Assembly: GCA_028281365.1 (NCBI GenBank)
Contig: JANQJZ010000074.1
Span: 1-41,847, forward strand
Origin: Gammaproteobacteria bacterium
GTDB taxonomy: Bacteria; Pseudomonadota; Gammaproteobacteria; Eutrophobiales; Eutrophobiaceae
Reading direction: 5' to 3'
Length of the DNA: 41,847 nt
The notes beneath the pieces were generated by a model. The model was not told where the DNA came from, made no database searches, and worked only from the letters and a program-made list of their open reading frames with translations. Made by a program: the position numbers and the translations under genes. This document shows, piece by piece, positions 1 through 8,613 of the stretch (its first letter is position 1; the number at the start of each line of letters is the position of its first letter).

Positions 1-12
1 GTCAATTAAGAT

Positions 13-86
13 TGGGGGTTCGTCTAATGGTAGGACTACGGACTCTGACTCCGTCAGTAGAGGTTCGAATCCTCTACCCCCAGCCA
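13..86 (+). tRNA. tRNA-Gln (anticodon CTG)
   Basis: A cloverleaf can be folded by eye. The acceptor arm TGGGGGT pairs with ACCCCCA, followed by discriminator G and an encoded CCA end. The anticodon stem ACGGA/TCCGT closes the loop CTCTGAC, giving anticodon CTG (positions 45-47), which reads CAG (Gln). The T arm AGAGG-TTCGAAT-CCTCT is canonical. Its promoter lies at or beyond the left edge. Confidence 0.96.
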
Positions 87-107
87 ATATAAAGATATAA
101 TGGAGTG

Positions 108-497
108 ATGTTGCTTAAATCTTTTTTAATATCATTTATATTCATTCTTTTTATTTCGAATGTTCAAGCTGAACTGGACCTCCTCAGTAAAAGAAATATA
201 TTTGTTGAGGAAGGAAACAATGAGATGGGGAATTTTCGATATGGAGATTTATTATATTGCCTCAAAACAGCTGAGTTTCCACCTGATTATGGTCCAAGAA
301 AAATCAATACCAGCAATCAACGATTAATTGTCACGAATATACTGAATCAACAATGGGCAATTGGGATAAGAGAATTTCCCGATAAGGTATTAATTGAATC
401 AATTGTAATTGATACTCAAAATTACTATACCCCAAAGGAAAAAAGAAAATACTTATTACGCCTGCTTGGCCATTGTAAACTGGATAACGCTTCCTGA
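108..497 (+). CDS. Small secreted protein of unknown function
   Basis: About 129 residues with a clear Sec signal peptide: a short positive N-terminus, then a hydrophobic run ending in NVQA, with cleavage probably after that Ala. The mature part is polar, has two Cys (in LLYCLK and LGHCKL) that could form a disulfide, and no family I recognise. GTG at 105, ATG at 108 and TTG at 111 are all in frame. The GGAG at 102-105 lies very close to each, so the start is uncertain by a few codons and ATG is preferred. The gene lies directly after tRNA-Gln and is followed by a small hairpin. Confidence 0.7.
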   Translation: MLLKSFLISFIFILFISNVQAELDLLSKRNIFVEEGNNEMGNFRYGDLLYCLKTAEFPPDYGPRKINTSNQRLIVTNILNQQWAIGIREFPDKVLIESIVIDTQNYYTPKEKRKYLLRLLGHCKLDNAS

Positions 498-501
498 TAA
501 A

Positions 502-520
502 CACAAAGAGTCTCTTTGTG
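502..520 (+). terminator. Short hairpin after the secreted-protein gene
   Basis: CACAAAGA and TCTTTGTG form a perfect 8-bp stem around a GTC loop, starting 4 nt after the stop codon. The downstream sequence is T-rich (ATCCATTCTTTATTT) but has no uninterrupted T run, so this is a weak intrinsic terminator at best. Confidence 0.45.
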
Positions 521-672
521 ATCCATTCTTTATTTACCCGTTCACAACAGTTGATACATTTATAAACTTGTAAAAAATCAATAATCAACTGGTCGAATTA
601 GCAATATTCTCAGGAAAAAACTAGACTGCAATGCTTCTAATATCTATTACCTGAATGCGATATAACTGAATT

Positions 673-1074
673 ATGCATATTAATTTGTTTTTTTGTGAAA
701 ATGCATCTACCGGAATGGACGGTAAACTAAACGTCCAGGGTATTTATTACGAGCTATATTCAAAGGGTTTTCCTACCCGGCAGGATCGCATCATCCTCGC
801 CGGTGCTATTGAGTGGGATTACGATAAAGAAGGTCAAATCCCGTTCAAGATCGATATCGTAGATCCTGAGGAACAATCAATTTTTACGATAAATGCGCAT
901 TCCGATGTTGAGGCACGTTCAAAATCACAACCGGCAGCTATATCCCATCTTATTTTCCCCCTGGAGAACCTTATTTTTACCCGGGCAGGTCAATATCGCT
1001 CTTATCTGACTATTGAAAATGAAAAAATTTGGGGTCCTTCGTTATATGTATTGTATTCAGATAGCGGAATGTGA
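673..1074 (+). CDS. DUF6941-like small protein
   Basis: 133 residues with no signal peptide or membrane segment. The N-terminal pattern (hydrophobic strand, FFCENAS, then GKLNVQGIY) and overall strand-rich composition resemble the DUF6941 family of small beta-rich proteins of unknown role. This is recall from sequence style, not an alignment. It sits about 100 bp upstream of the ACIII operon on the same strand, but nothing in it suggests a respiratory function. No strong Shine-Dalgarno precedes the ATG, and a TATAAC at 660-665 is too close to serve as its promoter. Confidence 0.7.
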   Translation: MHINLFFCENASTGMDGKLNVQGIYYELYSKGFPTRQDRIILAGAIEWDYDKEGQIPFKIDIVDPEEQSIFTINAHSDVEARSKSQPAAISHLIFPLENLIFTRAGQYRSYLTIENEKIWGPSLYVLYSDSGM

Positions 1075-1124
1075 CAGAATCATGAAATTATGTAATCAAG
1101 ATTTTAAAAAGGACGCAGTAGAAC

Positions 1125-1158
1125 AAGAAGAACACAAAAAATAAGAAGAACACAAAAA
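1125..1158 (+). repeat. Two-copy 16-bp direct repeat
   Basis: AAGAAGAACACAAAAA occurs at 1125-1140 and again at 1143-1158, separated by AT, giving an 18-bp period. It lies in the leader just ahead of actA and probably arose by slippage. No function is evident. Confidence 0.85.
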
Positions 1159-1174
1159 TCATCTCGAGGGTACT

Positions 1175-1714
1175 ATGTCAATTTCTGTTGGCGACGCAAT
1201 CAGCTCGTTCAAAATACCCATCTTAATGGGTGTTATGGTGATTTTTGGTTTCGGAATTGGCTATCTAATCAATTACACTTTTTTCTCTGACCGCAGTCCG
1301 GTTCAACCCATCAACTTTAGCCACAAGATTCACGTTACTGACAATAATATCCAGTGCATGCATTGCCATGCCTATGTTGACAAAACACCTTCTGCAGGTG
1401 TGCCGAGTGTAAAAAAATGTATGGGTTGTCATAAAGCAATCGCAACTGATAAACCGGAGATAATTAAACTTACTGAATATTGGGACAAACAGGAACCAAT
1501 CCCATGGATAAAGGTGCATGATGTCCCGGATTTTGTTTACTTCACACACAAACGTCATATTAAGGCAGGTATTGAATGTCAGACCTGTCATGGTCCCATT
1601 GAAACGATGGCACGAGTTACCCGTGTCTCCAGCTTAAAAATGCCATGGTGTGTTGATTGCCATACTGAAAAACAGGTAGAGAATGGCCGGGATTGTGTAA
1701 CCTGTCATAAATGA
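1175..1714 (+). CDS. actA: Alternative complex III subunit ActA, pentaheme cytochrome c
   Basis: 179 residues. One N-terminal membrane anchor (about residues 13-36) is followed by a periplasmic domain with five CxxCH heme sites at residues 61, 82, 135, 159 and 174. Five hemes with an anchor match ActA, which passes electrons from quinol oxidation within ACIII. His residues outside the motifs (HKIH near 50-53, FTHKRH near 123-128) are candidate distal ligands. The ATG has a GAGGG Shine-Dalgarno. It is the first gene of the ACIII operon, and the next gene is separated from it by a MITE-like element. The five motifs and the following ActB-F order make the assignment strong. Confidence 0.93.
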   Translation: MSISVGDAISSFKIPILMGVMVIFGFGIGYLINYTFFSDRSPVQPINFSHKIHVTDNNIQCMHCHAYVDKTPSAGVPSVKKCMGCHKAIATDKPEIIKLTEYWDKQEPIPWIKVHDVPDFVYFTHKRHIKAGIECQTCHGPIETMARVTRVSSLKMPWCVDCHTEKQVENGRDCVTCHK

Positions 1715-1753
1715 TGATTTATTTAAATAGGAATGAAGTAATTTGATTAAATA

Positions 1754-1893
1754 GGGTATCACTAAAAATAGTAATTTTTTTGTGAGTGTAAGGAGGCACC
1801 GCGCGCAGAACCGGAGTGTATAGATAATACATGAGGATTTGAGCACGGAGACGACGCAACAATCGCAGAAAAATTGCATTTTTAGAGGTGCCC
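1754..1893 (+). mobile_element. 140-bp MITE-like element between actA and actB1
   Basis: The left end begins GGGTATCACTAAAAATAGT and the reverse complement of the right end begins GGGCACCTCTAAAAATGC. The match continues through AATTTTT(T/C)TG(T/C)G to about 34 bp with one gap. Both ends are flanked by AATA (1750-1753 and 1894-1897), a candidate 4-bp target duplication. The core contains a smaller imperfect palindrome around GTGTATAGATAATACAT and no coding frame of note. Short length, TIRs, TSD and absence of a transposase fit a non-autonomous transposon. The parent IS family is not identified. Confidence 0.7.
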
Positions 1894-1910
1894 AATAATT
1901 GGATAAGACG

Positions 1911-4151
1911 ATGACAAATATTAATCGTAGAGATTTTCTTAAGTTAATCGGTGCTGGCAGCGTTGGTACCGGTGCAGGAGTTCTCTACGGTGAAGTCACT
2001 AAACAAACCGTCGAATTATTGATCCCTCAAGTTATACCGCCTGAAGATTATTCTCCAGGCATTGCCACCTGGTATAACACCACTTGTGGTCAATGTTCGG
2101 CCGGGTGTGGTATTTCTGTTCGAACCCGTGAAGGACGGGCAAAAAAAATAGAGGGGAACCCGGTTCATCCTGTAAACCAGGGACGATTATGTTCTATGGG
2201 ACAGGCTGGTCTTAATGCCCTTTATAATCCGGACCGAATACGCCGACCACTCAAGAGAAATGCGCCAGGTGGTAGTTTTACACCGATCAGTTGGGATGAA
2301 GCCCTGACAACCCTGGGTCGTCGTCTTGGAAATTTAAAGATCCAGGGCAAGGGTAATCAAGTTACTTTACTAAGTGATGGTGTAAGAGGTCATCTCGACA
2401 AATTGTTTGCCACCTTTATGCAGGAGTTAGGTTCAGATAACTATCTGCAATATGACTTTGCTTTTCCGAATGCATTATATAAGGCAAATAAAATTTTATT
2501 CGATATTGATACCCTGCCCTACTATGACATTAAAAATACGAACTATGTACTTTCTTTTGGTGCAGATTATTTAGGAACCTGGTTATCACCGGTTCATTAC
2601 AGCCTCGCTTATGGACATTTACGTCAGGGCCGTGGCAAACGACGTGGTAAATGTGTCCAGATTGAGCCACGCATGTCATTAACCGGTGCTAATGCAGATG
2701 AATGGATACCTGCTAAACCCGGAACGGAAGGTTTATTGGCAATGGCCATTGCCAATGTCATTATTAGTGACGATCATTATCGTGGTTCTGATATAGATGA
2801 CTGGGCAAGTGCTGTTGGATCATATTCACCTTCGGCAGTTTCCGGTCAAACAGATATTACAGAGTCGGAAATAAAAAGAATCGCAAATGATTTTATTCGT
2901 CATCGTCCTGCCCTGGCAATTGCAGGTGATAATATTGCCAGTGGCACAAATGCCGTATCCAATATTTTAGCCATTAATGCATTAAATTATCTGGCAGGAA
3001 ATCTTAATAAAGAAGGTGGCGTCATCTTTAATAAAAAACCTTCTTTAGTACAAAGTACCCAGCAACGTCATGCAAGTTACATAGATATGATGGGCTTACG
3101 CGATGCTATGTCAACTGGTCAGGTTGACACATTAATTGTGCATAATACCAATCCTGTTTTTAACTTGCCGAACTCCAGCAGGTTTAAGGAAGCATTAACA
3201 AAGGTGCCTTACAAGGTAAGCCTGTCCAGTTTCATGGATGAAACGACCGATCTTGTGGATCTGGTTTTGCCGCTTAATACCTATCTTGAATCATGGGGTG
3301 ACGATATTCCTGAACCCGGGGTTGGTTTTACCACAGCAACTGTTTTACAACCGGTGGTAACACCAATATACGATACTCGATCAAGCGGCGATATTATTTT
3401 AACACTGGCACACCAGATTGGTGGTGAACTGCCCGTCGCCTTACCCTGGACTAACATGGAAGATTATTTAAAAGCGGGTTGGAAAGAAATTTATTCCGGA
3501 CAAATTGCTAATAGTGCTTTTAACAGCTTTGATCAATTTTGGCGTAAAGCACTGGAATCGGGTGTCTGGGGAGAAAATAAAACTTGTGTACCGGATCGTA
3601 AAAACAAAACCAAACAGGTACAGCTTAATAATATAACCATTGCACCTGAATTTTCCGGAGATGAAAAAGACTTTCCTTTTACGCTTTTGCCTTATATAAG
3701 CCAGACCTTCTTTGATGGAAAAGGTGCGAATTTACCCTGGTTGCAGGAACTACCCGATCCTATGACAAGCATAGTTTATAACTCATGGATAGAACTCAAT
3801 CCGGCAACCGCTAAAAAGCTGGGTATTAAAGAAGGTGATTTAATTAACGTACAGTCAAAAGAAGGATCACTGCAAGCACCTGCTTTTATCTTTCCTGCAA
3901 TTCGACCCGATGTTATCGCAATACCAATTGGACAAGGACACACACAATATGGCCGTTATGCAAAGAATCGCGGTGTAAATCCGATCAACATACTTGAATC
4001 TATTGTAGATGATGCAAGTAATGCACTTGCCTGGAGTTCGACACGAGTCAAAATTTCAAAAACAGGTAAACATATCGATCTTGTAAAAACCAGTGGCGTA
4101 ACACGCACACTGGGTCGTCAGATATTCGACAAACCAGGCAAACACAGTTAA
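1911..4151 (+). CDS. actB1: ACIII subunit ActB1, molybdopterin-oxidoreductase-like
   Basis: 746 residues from ATG 1911, preceded by GGATAAG; a TTG four codons upstream is less likely because it sits in the flank of the MITE. An N-terminal twin-arginine motif (NRRDFLKLIG) predicts Tat export with partner subunits. The fold is that of bis-MGD oxidoreductases, equivalent to the N-terminal half of canonical fused ActB, which carries no molybdenum. Here four Cys of the family's N-terminal [4Fe-4S] site are kept (C59, C62, C66, C94), but the lysine usual two positions after the last Cys is Met (CSMG). Whether the cluster forms is unknown. ActB2 follows 12 bp downstream. Confidence 0.9.
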   Translation: MTNINRRDFLKLIGAGSVGTGAGVLYGEVTKQTVELLIPQVIPPEDYSPGIATWYNTTCGQCSAGCGISVRTREGRAKKIEGNPVHPVNQGRLCSMGQAGLNALYNPDRIRRPLKRNAPGGSFTPISWDEALTTLGRRLGNLKIQGKGNQVTLLSDGVRGHLDKLFATFMQELGSDNYLQYDFAFPNALYKANKILFDIDTLPYYDIKNTNYVLSFGADYLGTWLSPVHYSLAYGHLRQGRGKRRGKCVQIEPRMSLTGANADEWIPAKPGTEGLLAMAIANVIISDDHYRGSDIDDWASAVGSYSPSAVSGQTDITESEIKRIANDFIRHRPALAIAGDNIASGTNAVSNILAINALNYLAGNLNKEGGVIFNKKPSLVQSTQQRHASYIDMMGLRDAMSTGQVDTLIVHNTNPVFNLPNSSRFKEALTKVPYKVSLSSFMDETTDLVDLVLPLNTYLESWGDDIPEPGVGFTTATVLQPVVTPIYDTRSSGDIILTLAHQIGGELPVALPWTNMEDYLKAGWKEIYSGQIANSAFNSFDQFWRKALESGVWGENKTCVPDRKNKTKQVQLNNITIAPEFSGDEKDFPFTLLPYISQTFFDGKGANLPWLQELPDPMTSIVYNSWIELNPATAKKLGIKEGDLINVQSKEGSLQAPAFIFPAIRPDVIAIPIGQGHTQYGRYAKNRGVNPINILESIVDDASNALAWSSTRVKISKTGKHIDLVKTSGVTRTLGRQIFDKPGKHS

Positions 4152-4163
4152 CGAGGATAAGTT

Positions 4164-4919
4164 ATGGCAAAGATAACAGACAAGATAAAAGAATATACCC
4201 GGCCCGGTTATTACGAAAAGTTTGATTATCACTGGACCATGTCTATTGATCTTGATCGTTGTACAGGTTGTGGAGCCTGTGTCGTTGCCTGTCAGGCAGA
4301 AAATAATCTTCCGATTGTTGGTGAAAAACGTTTCAAAGAACGCCGTGAGATGAAATGGTTACGTATTGAGCGCTACTGGGAAGGTGAATATCCGAACTTG
4401 AAGCTGAAATTTTTACCTATGTTATGTCAGCAATGCGATCAGGCTCCCTGTGAAACCCCGTGTCCGGTTGCAGCTACTTATCATAACCAGGATGGCCTAA
4501 ATACCCAGATCTATAACCGTTGTATTGGTACACGGACCTGTGCTGTGTACTGTCCTTATGAAGTGCGATATTTCAACTGGTTTACCTATACCTGGGATGA
4601 ACCACTTGAACAACAATTGAATCCGGATGTAACAGTCAGGGAAAAAGGCGTCATGGAAAAATGTACCTTTTGTGTACAACGCATCCGCATGGCAAAAGAC
4701 AAGGCCAAAGATGATAACCGCAGACGTGTTAAAGACGGTGAGGTTACACCTGCTTGTGTACAAAGTTGTGCATCAGAGGCAATGCAATTTGGTGATCTTA
4801 ATGATCCGAATAGTAAAGTTTCCAAAATGACCAAAAATAAACGTGCTTATCATGTACTGGAAGAATTGAATACCAAGCCATCGGTAGTTTATTTACAAAA
4901 GGTTGAAAAGCATGACTGA
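4164..4919 (+). CDS. actB2: ACIII subunit ActB2, four-cluster ferredoxin-like
   Basis: 251 residues, equivalent to the C-terminal half of canonical ActB. Four Cys groups are visible: C33/36/39/43, C88/91/96/100, C120/126/130, and C167/170/198/202. In the third group Thr123 stands where the second Cys would be, which predicts three [4Fe-4S] and one [3Fe-4S] cluster, the set known for ACIII. The protein relays electrons between the NrfD-type subunits and the hemes. It has no export signal of its own and probably travels with the Tat-dependent ActB1. Its last codons overlap the start of actC. Confidence 0.93.
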   Translation: MAKITDKIKEYTRPGYYEKFDYHWTMSIDLDRCTGCGACVVACQAENNLPIVGEKRFKERREMKWLRIERYWEGEYPNLKLKFLPMLCQQCDQAPCETPCPVAATYHNQDGLNTQIYNRCIGTRTCAVYCPYEVRYFNWFTYTWDEPLEQQLNPDVTVREKGVMEKCTFCVQRIRMAKDKAKDDNRRRVKDGEVTPACVQSCASEAMQFGDLNDPNSKVSKMTKNKRAYHVLEELNTKPSVVYLQKVEKHD

Positions 4920-6243
4920 TACCAACTACCAGGAACCCGGTTATGCAGATGTCAATCGTGACATCCTGCAAACACTGTTGGTAACGGGGCCAAAGTACTG
5001 GATCACGTTTGGTATCTCTGCATCTGTTGCTCTGATCTGTTTCTTTGGTCCCTGGGCTTATCAACTTTATGTCGGTGTTGGTGCAGCAGGCATGAATCGA
5101 AGTGCGATGTGGGGCACCTATTTATCAAACTTTATCTTTTGGATCGGATTAAGTCATTCCGGCACTTTATTATCAGCTGTATTACATATCACTCATAGTG
5201 GTTGGCGAAAAGCCATTTACCGTAGTGCAGAAGCCATGACCTTATTCTCGCTAATGACGGCAGCCTGTTTTGTTATGGTCCATGTTGGACGACTCTGGTT
5301 TGTTCATTGGACTGCACCGATCCCTAACCCGATGGAATTATGGCCTAATTTTCGATCGCCATTGATGTTTGATGTAATGGCTGTCACGACTTATTTGACT
5401 GCAAGTTCTATCTTTATCTATATGGGCTCTGTTCCGGATTACGCAGCGGTGCGTGATGCCAGCACGGGACTACGTCGAAGACTTTATACCATCTTTTCAT
5501 TTGGTTGGCGTGGCACAGCCAAAGAGTGGCATACATTAAGTTGGGCCTATATGTTCTTTGCCGTATTTGTTATACCACTTGCTGTTTCTGTTCATAGTAT
5601 TGTGTCCTGGGATTTTGCCTTGTCTATTGTTCCCGGTTTACACCAAACGATTTTTGCACCTTATTTTGTCTGTGGTGCAATCTATTCAGGTACGGCGGGT
5701 ATTGTCAGCGTGATGTTCCTGTTACGTAAGTACATGCAGCTTGAACGTTACATAAGAGAGATTCATCTCGATAACCTGGGTAAGTTACTTATTGTTCTGT
5801 CACTTATCTGGACGTACATCAATATTGTTGAAGTCTTTACCGGTTGGTACAGCGGAACAAGTTTTGAATATGAATTCCTGAAATTCAGACTATTCGGGTT
5901 TTATGCGCCCCTATACTGGGAGATGATCCTGTTCTGTGCTGTTGTACCGTTGTTCATGTTGCATAAAAAGATTCGTACATCCTGGAAATGGATGTTTATT
6001 ATTTCAATCCTGATCAACATAGGCATGTTTACTGAACGTTTTATTATCGTAGCAACGTCATTGCCGAGAAAGTTTTTACCGGATGCTTTTGGTTTCTATT
6101 TCCCGAGTTTTGTTGAAATAATGATTTCAATCGGTTCTTTTGCGATCTTTACCACCCTGTTCCTAATCTTCATAAAATGGACGCCGTGTGTATCTATTTA
6201 TGAAGTAAAAGAAACATTAAAACCATTACGGAGGGATGCGTAG
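4912..6243 (+). CDS. actC: ACIII subunit ActC, NrfD-type membrane protein
   Basis: 443 residues with about ten hydrophobic segments, of the NrfD/PsrC family that binds quinol in the membrane. ATG 4912 overlaps the actB2 stop by 8 bp and follows AAGG; a TTG three codons upstream is less likely. Family-like stretches include WIGLSHSGTL and the pair of loops near SVPDYAA and WDFA. ActC and ActF are the two quinone-module subunits of ACIII and are proposed to link quinol oxidation to proton movement. The stop abuts the actD start. Confidence 0.93.
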   Translation: MTDTNYQEPGYADVNRDILQTLLVTGPKYWITFGISASVALICFFGPWAYQLYVGVGAAGMNRSAMWGTYLSNFIFWIGLSHSGTLLSAVLHITHSGWRKAIYRSAEAMTLFSLMTAACFVMVHVGRLWFVHWTAPIPNPMELWPNFRSPLMFDVMAVTTYLTASSIFIYMGSVPDYAAVRDASTGLRRRLYTIFSFGWRGTAKEWHTLSWAYMFFAVFVIPLAVSVHSIVSWDFALSIVPGLHQTIFAPYFVCGAIYSGTAGIVSVMFLLRKYMQLERYIREIHLDNLGKLLIVLSLIWTYINIVEVFTGWYSGTSFEYEFLKFRLFGFYAPLYWEMILFCAVVPLFMLHKKIRTSWKWMFIISILINIGMFTERFIIVATSLPRKFLPDAFGFYFPSFVEIMISIGSFAIFTTLFLIFIKWTPCVSIYEVKETLKPLRRDA

Positions 6244-6756
6244 ATGGCTAAAAGTATCCTGGGCATTTTTCAATATGAAGAAGATTTCCTTAATGCTGCA
6301 AAATCTCTCAAAGCCTCGGGTTTTAATGACATTACGCTGATGTCACCAATTCGACTCGAAGAAGCGGAAGAGATCGTCGGATTATACAAATCAAATGTAC
6401 GTTATTTCTCCTTAACAGGTGCAATCACAGGAGCCATAACCGGTTTTAGCCTGGCTGTTGTTTGTGCTTTGGTATTTATCCTGCCAACAGGTGGCCGGGC
6501 AATAATTGCATTCCCGCCTTTCCTGGTAATCACTTATGAAGTCACTATCCTGTTTGGTGTTCTCGCGACTTTACTGGGTTTTCATTTTGTCTCCGGCCTG
6601 CCTGCCTGGCGTGATAAAGCCTATAAAGTTGATACAAACATTGATCGATTTTCTATTGCTGTTGATCCTGGATCAGATACCGATTCAACGAAAATAGAAC
6701 AAACACTTCGTGATGCCGGCGCGGAAGAAGTTAAGCAATTAGAGGTAGCAGCATGA
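6244..6756 (+). CDS. actD: ACIII subunit ActD (DUF3341)
   Basis: 170 residues. An N-terminal ferredoxin-like region (LGIFQYEEDF onward) is followed by two membrane helices (about 57-80 and 92-115) and a cytoplasmic C-terminus, the layout of ActD/DUF3341. Its role in ACIII is structural and poorly understood. The start is fixed by a strong GGAGGG Shine-Dalgarno inside the end of actC. The last 4 bp overlap the actE start (ATGA), so translation is probably coupled. Confidence 0.92.
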   Translation: MAKSILGIFQYEEDFLNAAKSLKASGFNDITLMSPIRLEEAEEIVGLYKSNVRYFSLTGAITGAITGFSLAVVCALVFILPTGGRAIIAFPPFLVITYEVTILFGVLATLLGFHFVSGLPAWRDKAYKVDTNIDRFSIAVDPGSDTDSTKIEQTLRDAGAEEVKQLEVAA

Positions 6757-7295
6757 ATCGTGGGTTAATAATAATACCTGTATTGCTATTTAATCCTGGT
6801 TTAATTCAAACTGGCTTCGCCTTCGAATGGGATGAAGACATGCGCGATCAACCTTCCATAAAGGCCCAGGAAAGTCAGGTGAATACTAATTCGGGTTCAG
6901 TACCTCAATCCGGCAAGGAAACAATCCTGCCGCCAGCCGACATGTCGGAGCTGGTCCAGGCCAGATTGTCAGCAGGCGATCTTGAAAATCCGATAGCCAA
7001 ATCTGGTGAATCATTAAATCGCGGTAAAGTCGTTTATGACATACATTGTGCGACATGTCATGGTGCCCAGGGCCATGGCGATGGGAAAGTAGGTAAAAAG
7101 TATGTGCCTGATCCCATGAACCTGACGATTGATTACGTACAACTGCAACCTGATGGCCAATTGTTTTACACGATCTCACACGGAAGCATTGCAATGCCGT
7201 ATTATCGTGATGTTATCCCAATAGCAGATCGTTGGCATATCGTTAACTACATTAAATATGTACTTAGTAAACCTGGCACGGGGAATAAACCATAA
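6753..7295 (+). CDS. actE: ACIII subunit ActE, monoheme cytochrome c
   Basis: 180 residues with a Sec signal peptide and a single heme motif CATCH (99-103). Met148, in the SIAMPY stretch, is the likely sixth iron ligand. ActE is the monoheme subunit of ACIII and a candidate exit point to a soluble carrier or oxidase. Many ActE proteins are lipoproteins; no lipobox Cys is visible here, so it may be held only by the complex. A linker of about 60 polar residues separates the signal peptide from the heme domain. Confidence 0.92.
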   Translation: MNRGLIIIPVLLFNPGLIQTGFAFEWDEDMRDQPSIKAQESQVNTNSGSVPQSGKETILPPADMSELVQARLSAGDLENPIAKSGESLNRGKVVYDIHCATCHGAQGHGDGKVGKKYVPDPMNLTIDYVQLQPDGQLFYTISHGSIAMPYYRDVIPIADRWHIVNYIKYVLSKPGTGNKP

Positions 7296-8542
7296 TGAAT
7301 GCAATATCGATTAGCATAGGAGTAGATCAGGCTAAACGGAGTTACAACGGTTTATTAATCGTACTTGGTTTAGTGTTTATCTTTTCAACTGTCTGGTTTG
7401 TACATTCTCTTGGAAATGATCCAGGCAAATCCTTGTGGGGGTTTCTCACCGCGAACTATATTTATTTTCTCGGCGTAACGATGTTTGGTTCGGTTTTTGT
7501 TGCCATCCTGCGTATATGTGGTGCAGGTTGGTCCAGACCTTATTATCGATTGGCAGAACTAACAACATTATCTTTCTTTCCTTTTGCAATTACAGGTTTT
7601 CTGTACATATATAACTCGGGTAGTGAGTACCTGTTTTATTGGGTTACTGATGACGGACACCATAGTCCCTTTTTAAACGAATCTTTCCTGTTATACCGCA
7701 ATTTGTTTGCGTTATTACTATTTTATATTCTCACATTAATATATTTCATTGCCGGTTTATTGCCGGACATTTCCGAACAGGATGCAACACAAGGATCAAC
7801 ATTACGACAAAAACTTTACCGATGGCTGCTGTCAATCAAACAAAACAAAAATGAAGATTCATTAAAACGTAACGTTTATTTCTATTCTCCTGTCATTATC
7901 CTGTCCGCTGCGTTAGCTATGACTTTTATCGCATGGGATTTTGGCATGATGTTAGTCCCCCATTATCATAGTAGTGTTTACCCTATGTACTATATGATTG
8001 GAAATATGCTTGCAGGTACGGCAAGCATGATAATTCTTGCTATGTTAATGAAGAGATTTGTTCCGGTAGCAAATTATTTTACAACACGACAGGTACATTT
8101 TATTGCTGTGTTGATGACGGCATTAACCCTGTTCTGGCTATATCTCTTCTGGGCCCAGTTTTTTGTCAGTTGGTTTGGTAATCTGCCGCATGAATATGGT
8201 GTAATTTCATTACAGATGTATGGGCATTATGCACCATTATTCTGGACAATGATGGTTTGTAATGTTGGCATTCCAATTGCCTGCTATATTTTTATAAGTG
8301 TAAAACAGACCTGGTGGGCTATGGCGCTGGTTGCTGTAGTTATCAATATTGGTATCTGGCTAAATCGTTATTTACTGGTCATACCTGGTTTAGTCGATAA
8401 TCACTGGCCATTTTCAAGCTTTACAGAAGTTTGTATGACTCTCAGCCTGTTTTCGGGATTATTTGTCGTGTTATTGTTTTTATTTAACTTATTTCCAATG
8501 GTATCAAATTGGGAATTGCAAGCATGGGAGGATGAAAGGTAA
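7295..8542 (+). CDS. actF: ACIII subunit ActF, NrfD-type membrane protein
   Basis: 415 residues and about ten membrane helices, a second NrfD-family protein related to ActC. The ATG shares one base with the actE stop (TAATG). Segments such as FIAWDFGMML and the WLNRYLL helix parallel the equivalent parts of ActC. It completes the ActA-F set. No ActG-type gene and no cytochrome oxidase genes follow within the window, unlike many ACIII loci, so the electron acceptor must be encoded elsewhere. Confidence 0.92.
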   Translation: MNAISISIGVDQAKRSYNGLLIVLGLVFIFSTVWFVHSLGNDPGKSLWGFLTANYIYFLGVTMFGSVFVAILRICGAGWSRPYYRLAELTTLSFFPFAITGFLYIYNSGSEYLFYWVTDDGHHSPFLNESFLLYRNLFALLLFYILTLIYFIAGLLPDISEQDATQGSTLRQKLYRWLLSIKQNKNEDSLKRNVYFYSPVIILSAALAMTFIAWDFGMMLVPHYHSSVYPMYYMIGNMLAGTASMIILAMLMKRFVPVANYFTTRQVHFIAVLMTALTLFWLYLFWAQFFVSWFGNLPHEYGVISLQMYGHYAPLFWTMMVCNVGIPIACYIFISVKQTWWAMALVAVVINIGIWLNRYLLVIPGLVDNHWPFSSFTEVCMTLSLFSGLFVVLLFLFNLFPMVSNWELQAWEDER

Positions 8543-8613
8543 TATTAAGAAAATCCTGGAGTGGATTATCTATAATAATACGAGTTGTCCAGGCACAACG
8601 GAGAAGACCAAAT

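Noticed and set aside
13..86. tRNA-Gln as an integration site for a genomic island
   Set aside because: No integrase gene and no repeat of the tRNA 3' end was noticed downstream; the following genes look chromosomal.
1634..1879. 81-residue minus-strand frame across actA end and gap
   Set aside because: It runs through the MITE-like element and antisense of actA, with no ribosome site; Cys-rich translation is typical of repeat read in the wrong frame.
4586..4834. Minus-strand frames inside actB2
   Set aside because: Shadow of a conserved iron-sulfur gene on the plus strand; no ribosome site.
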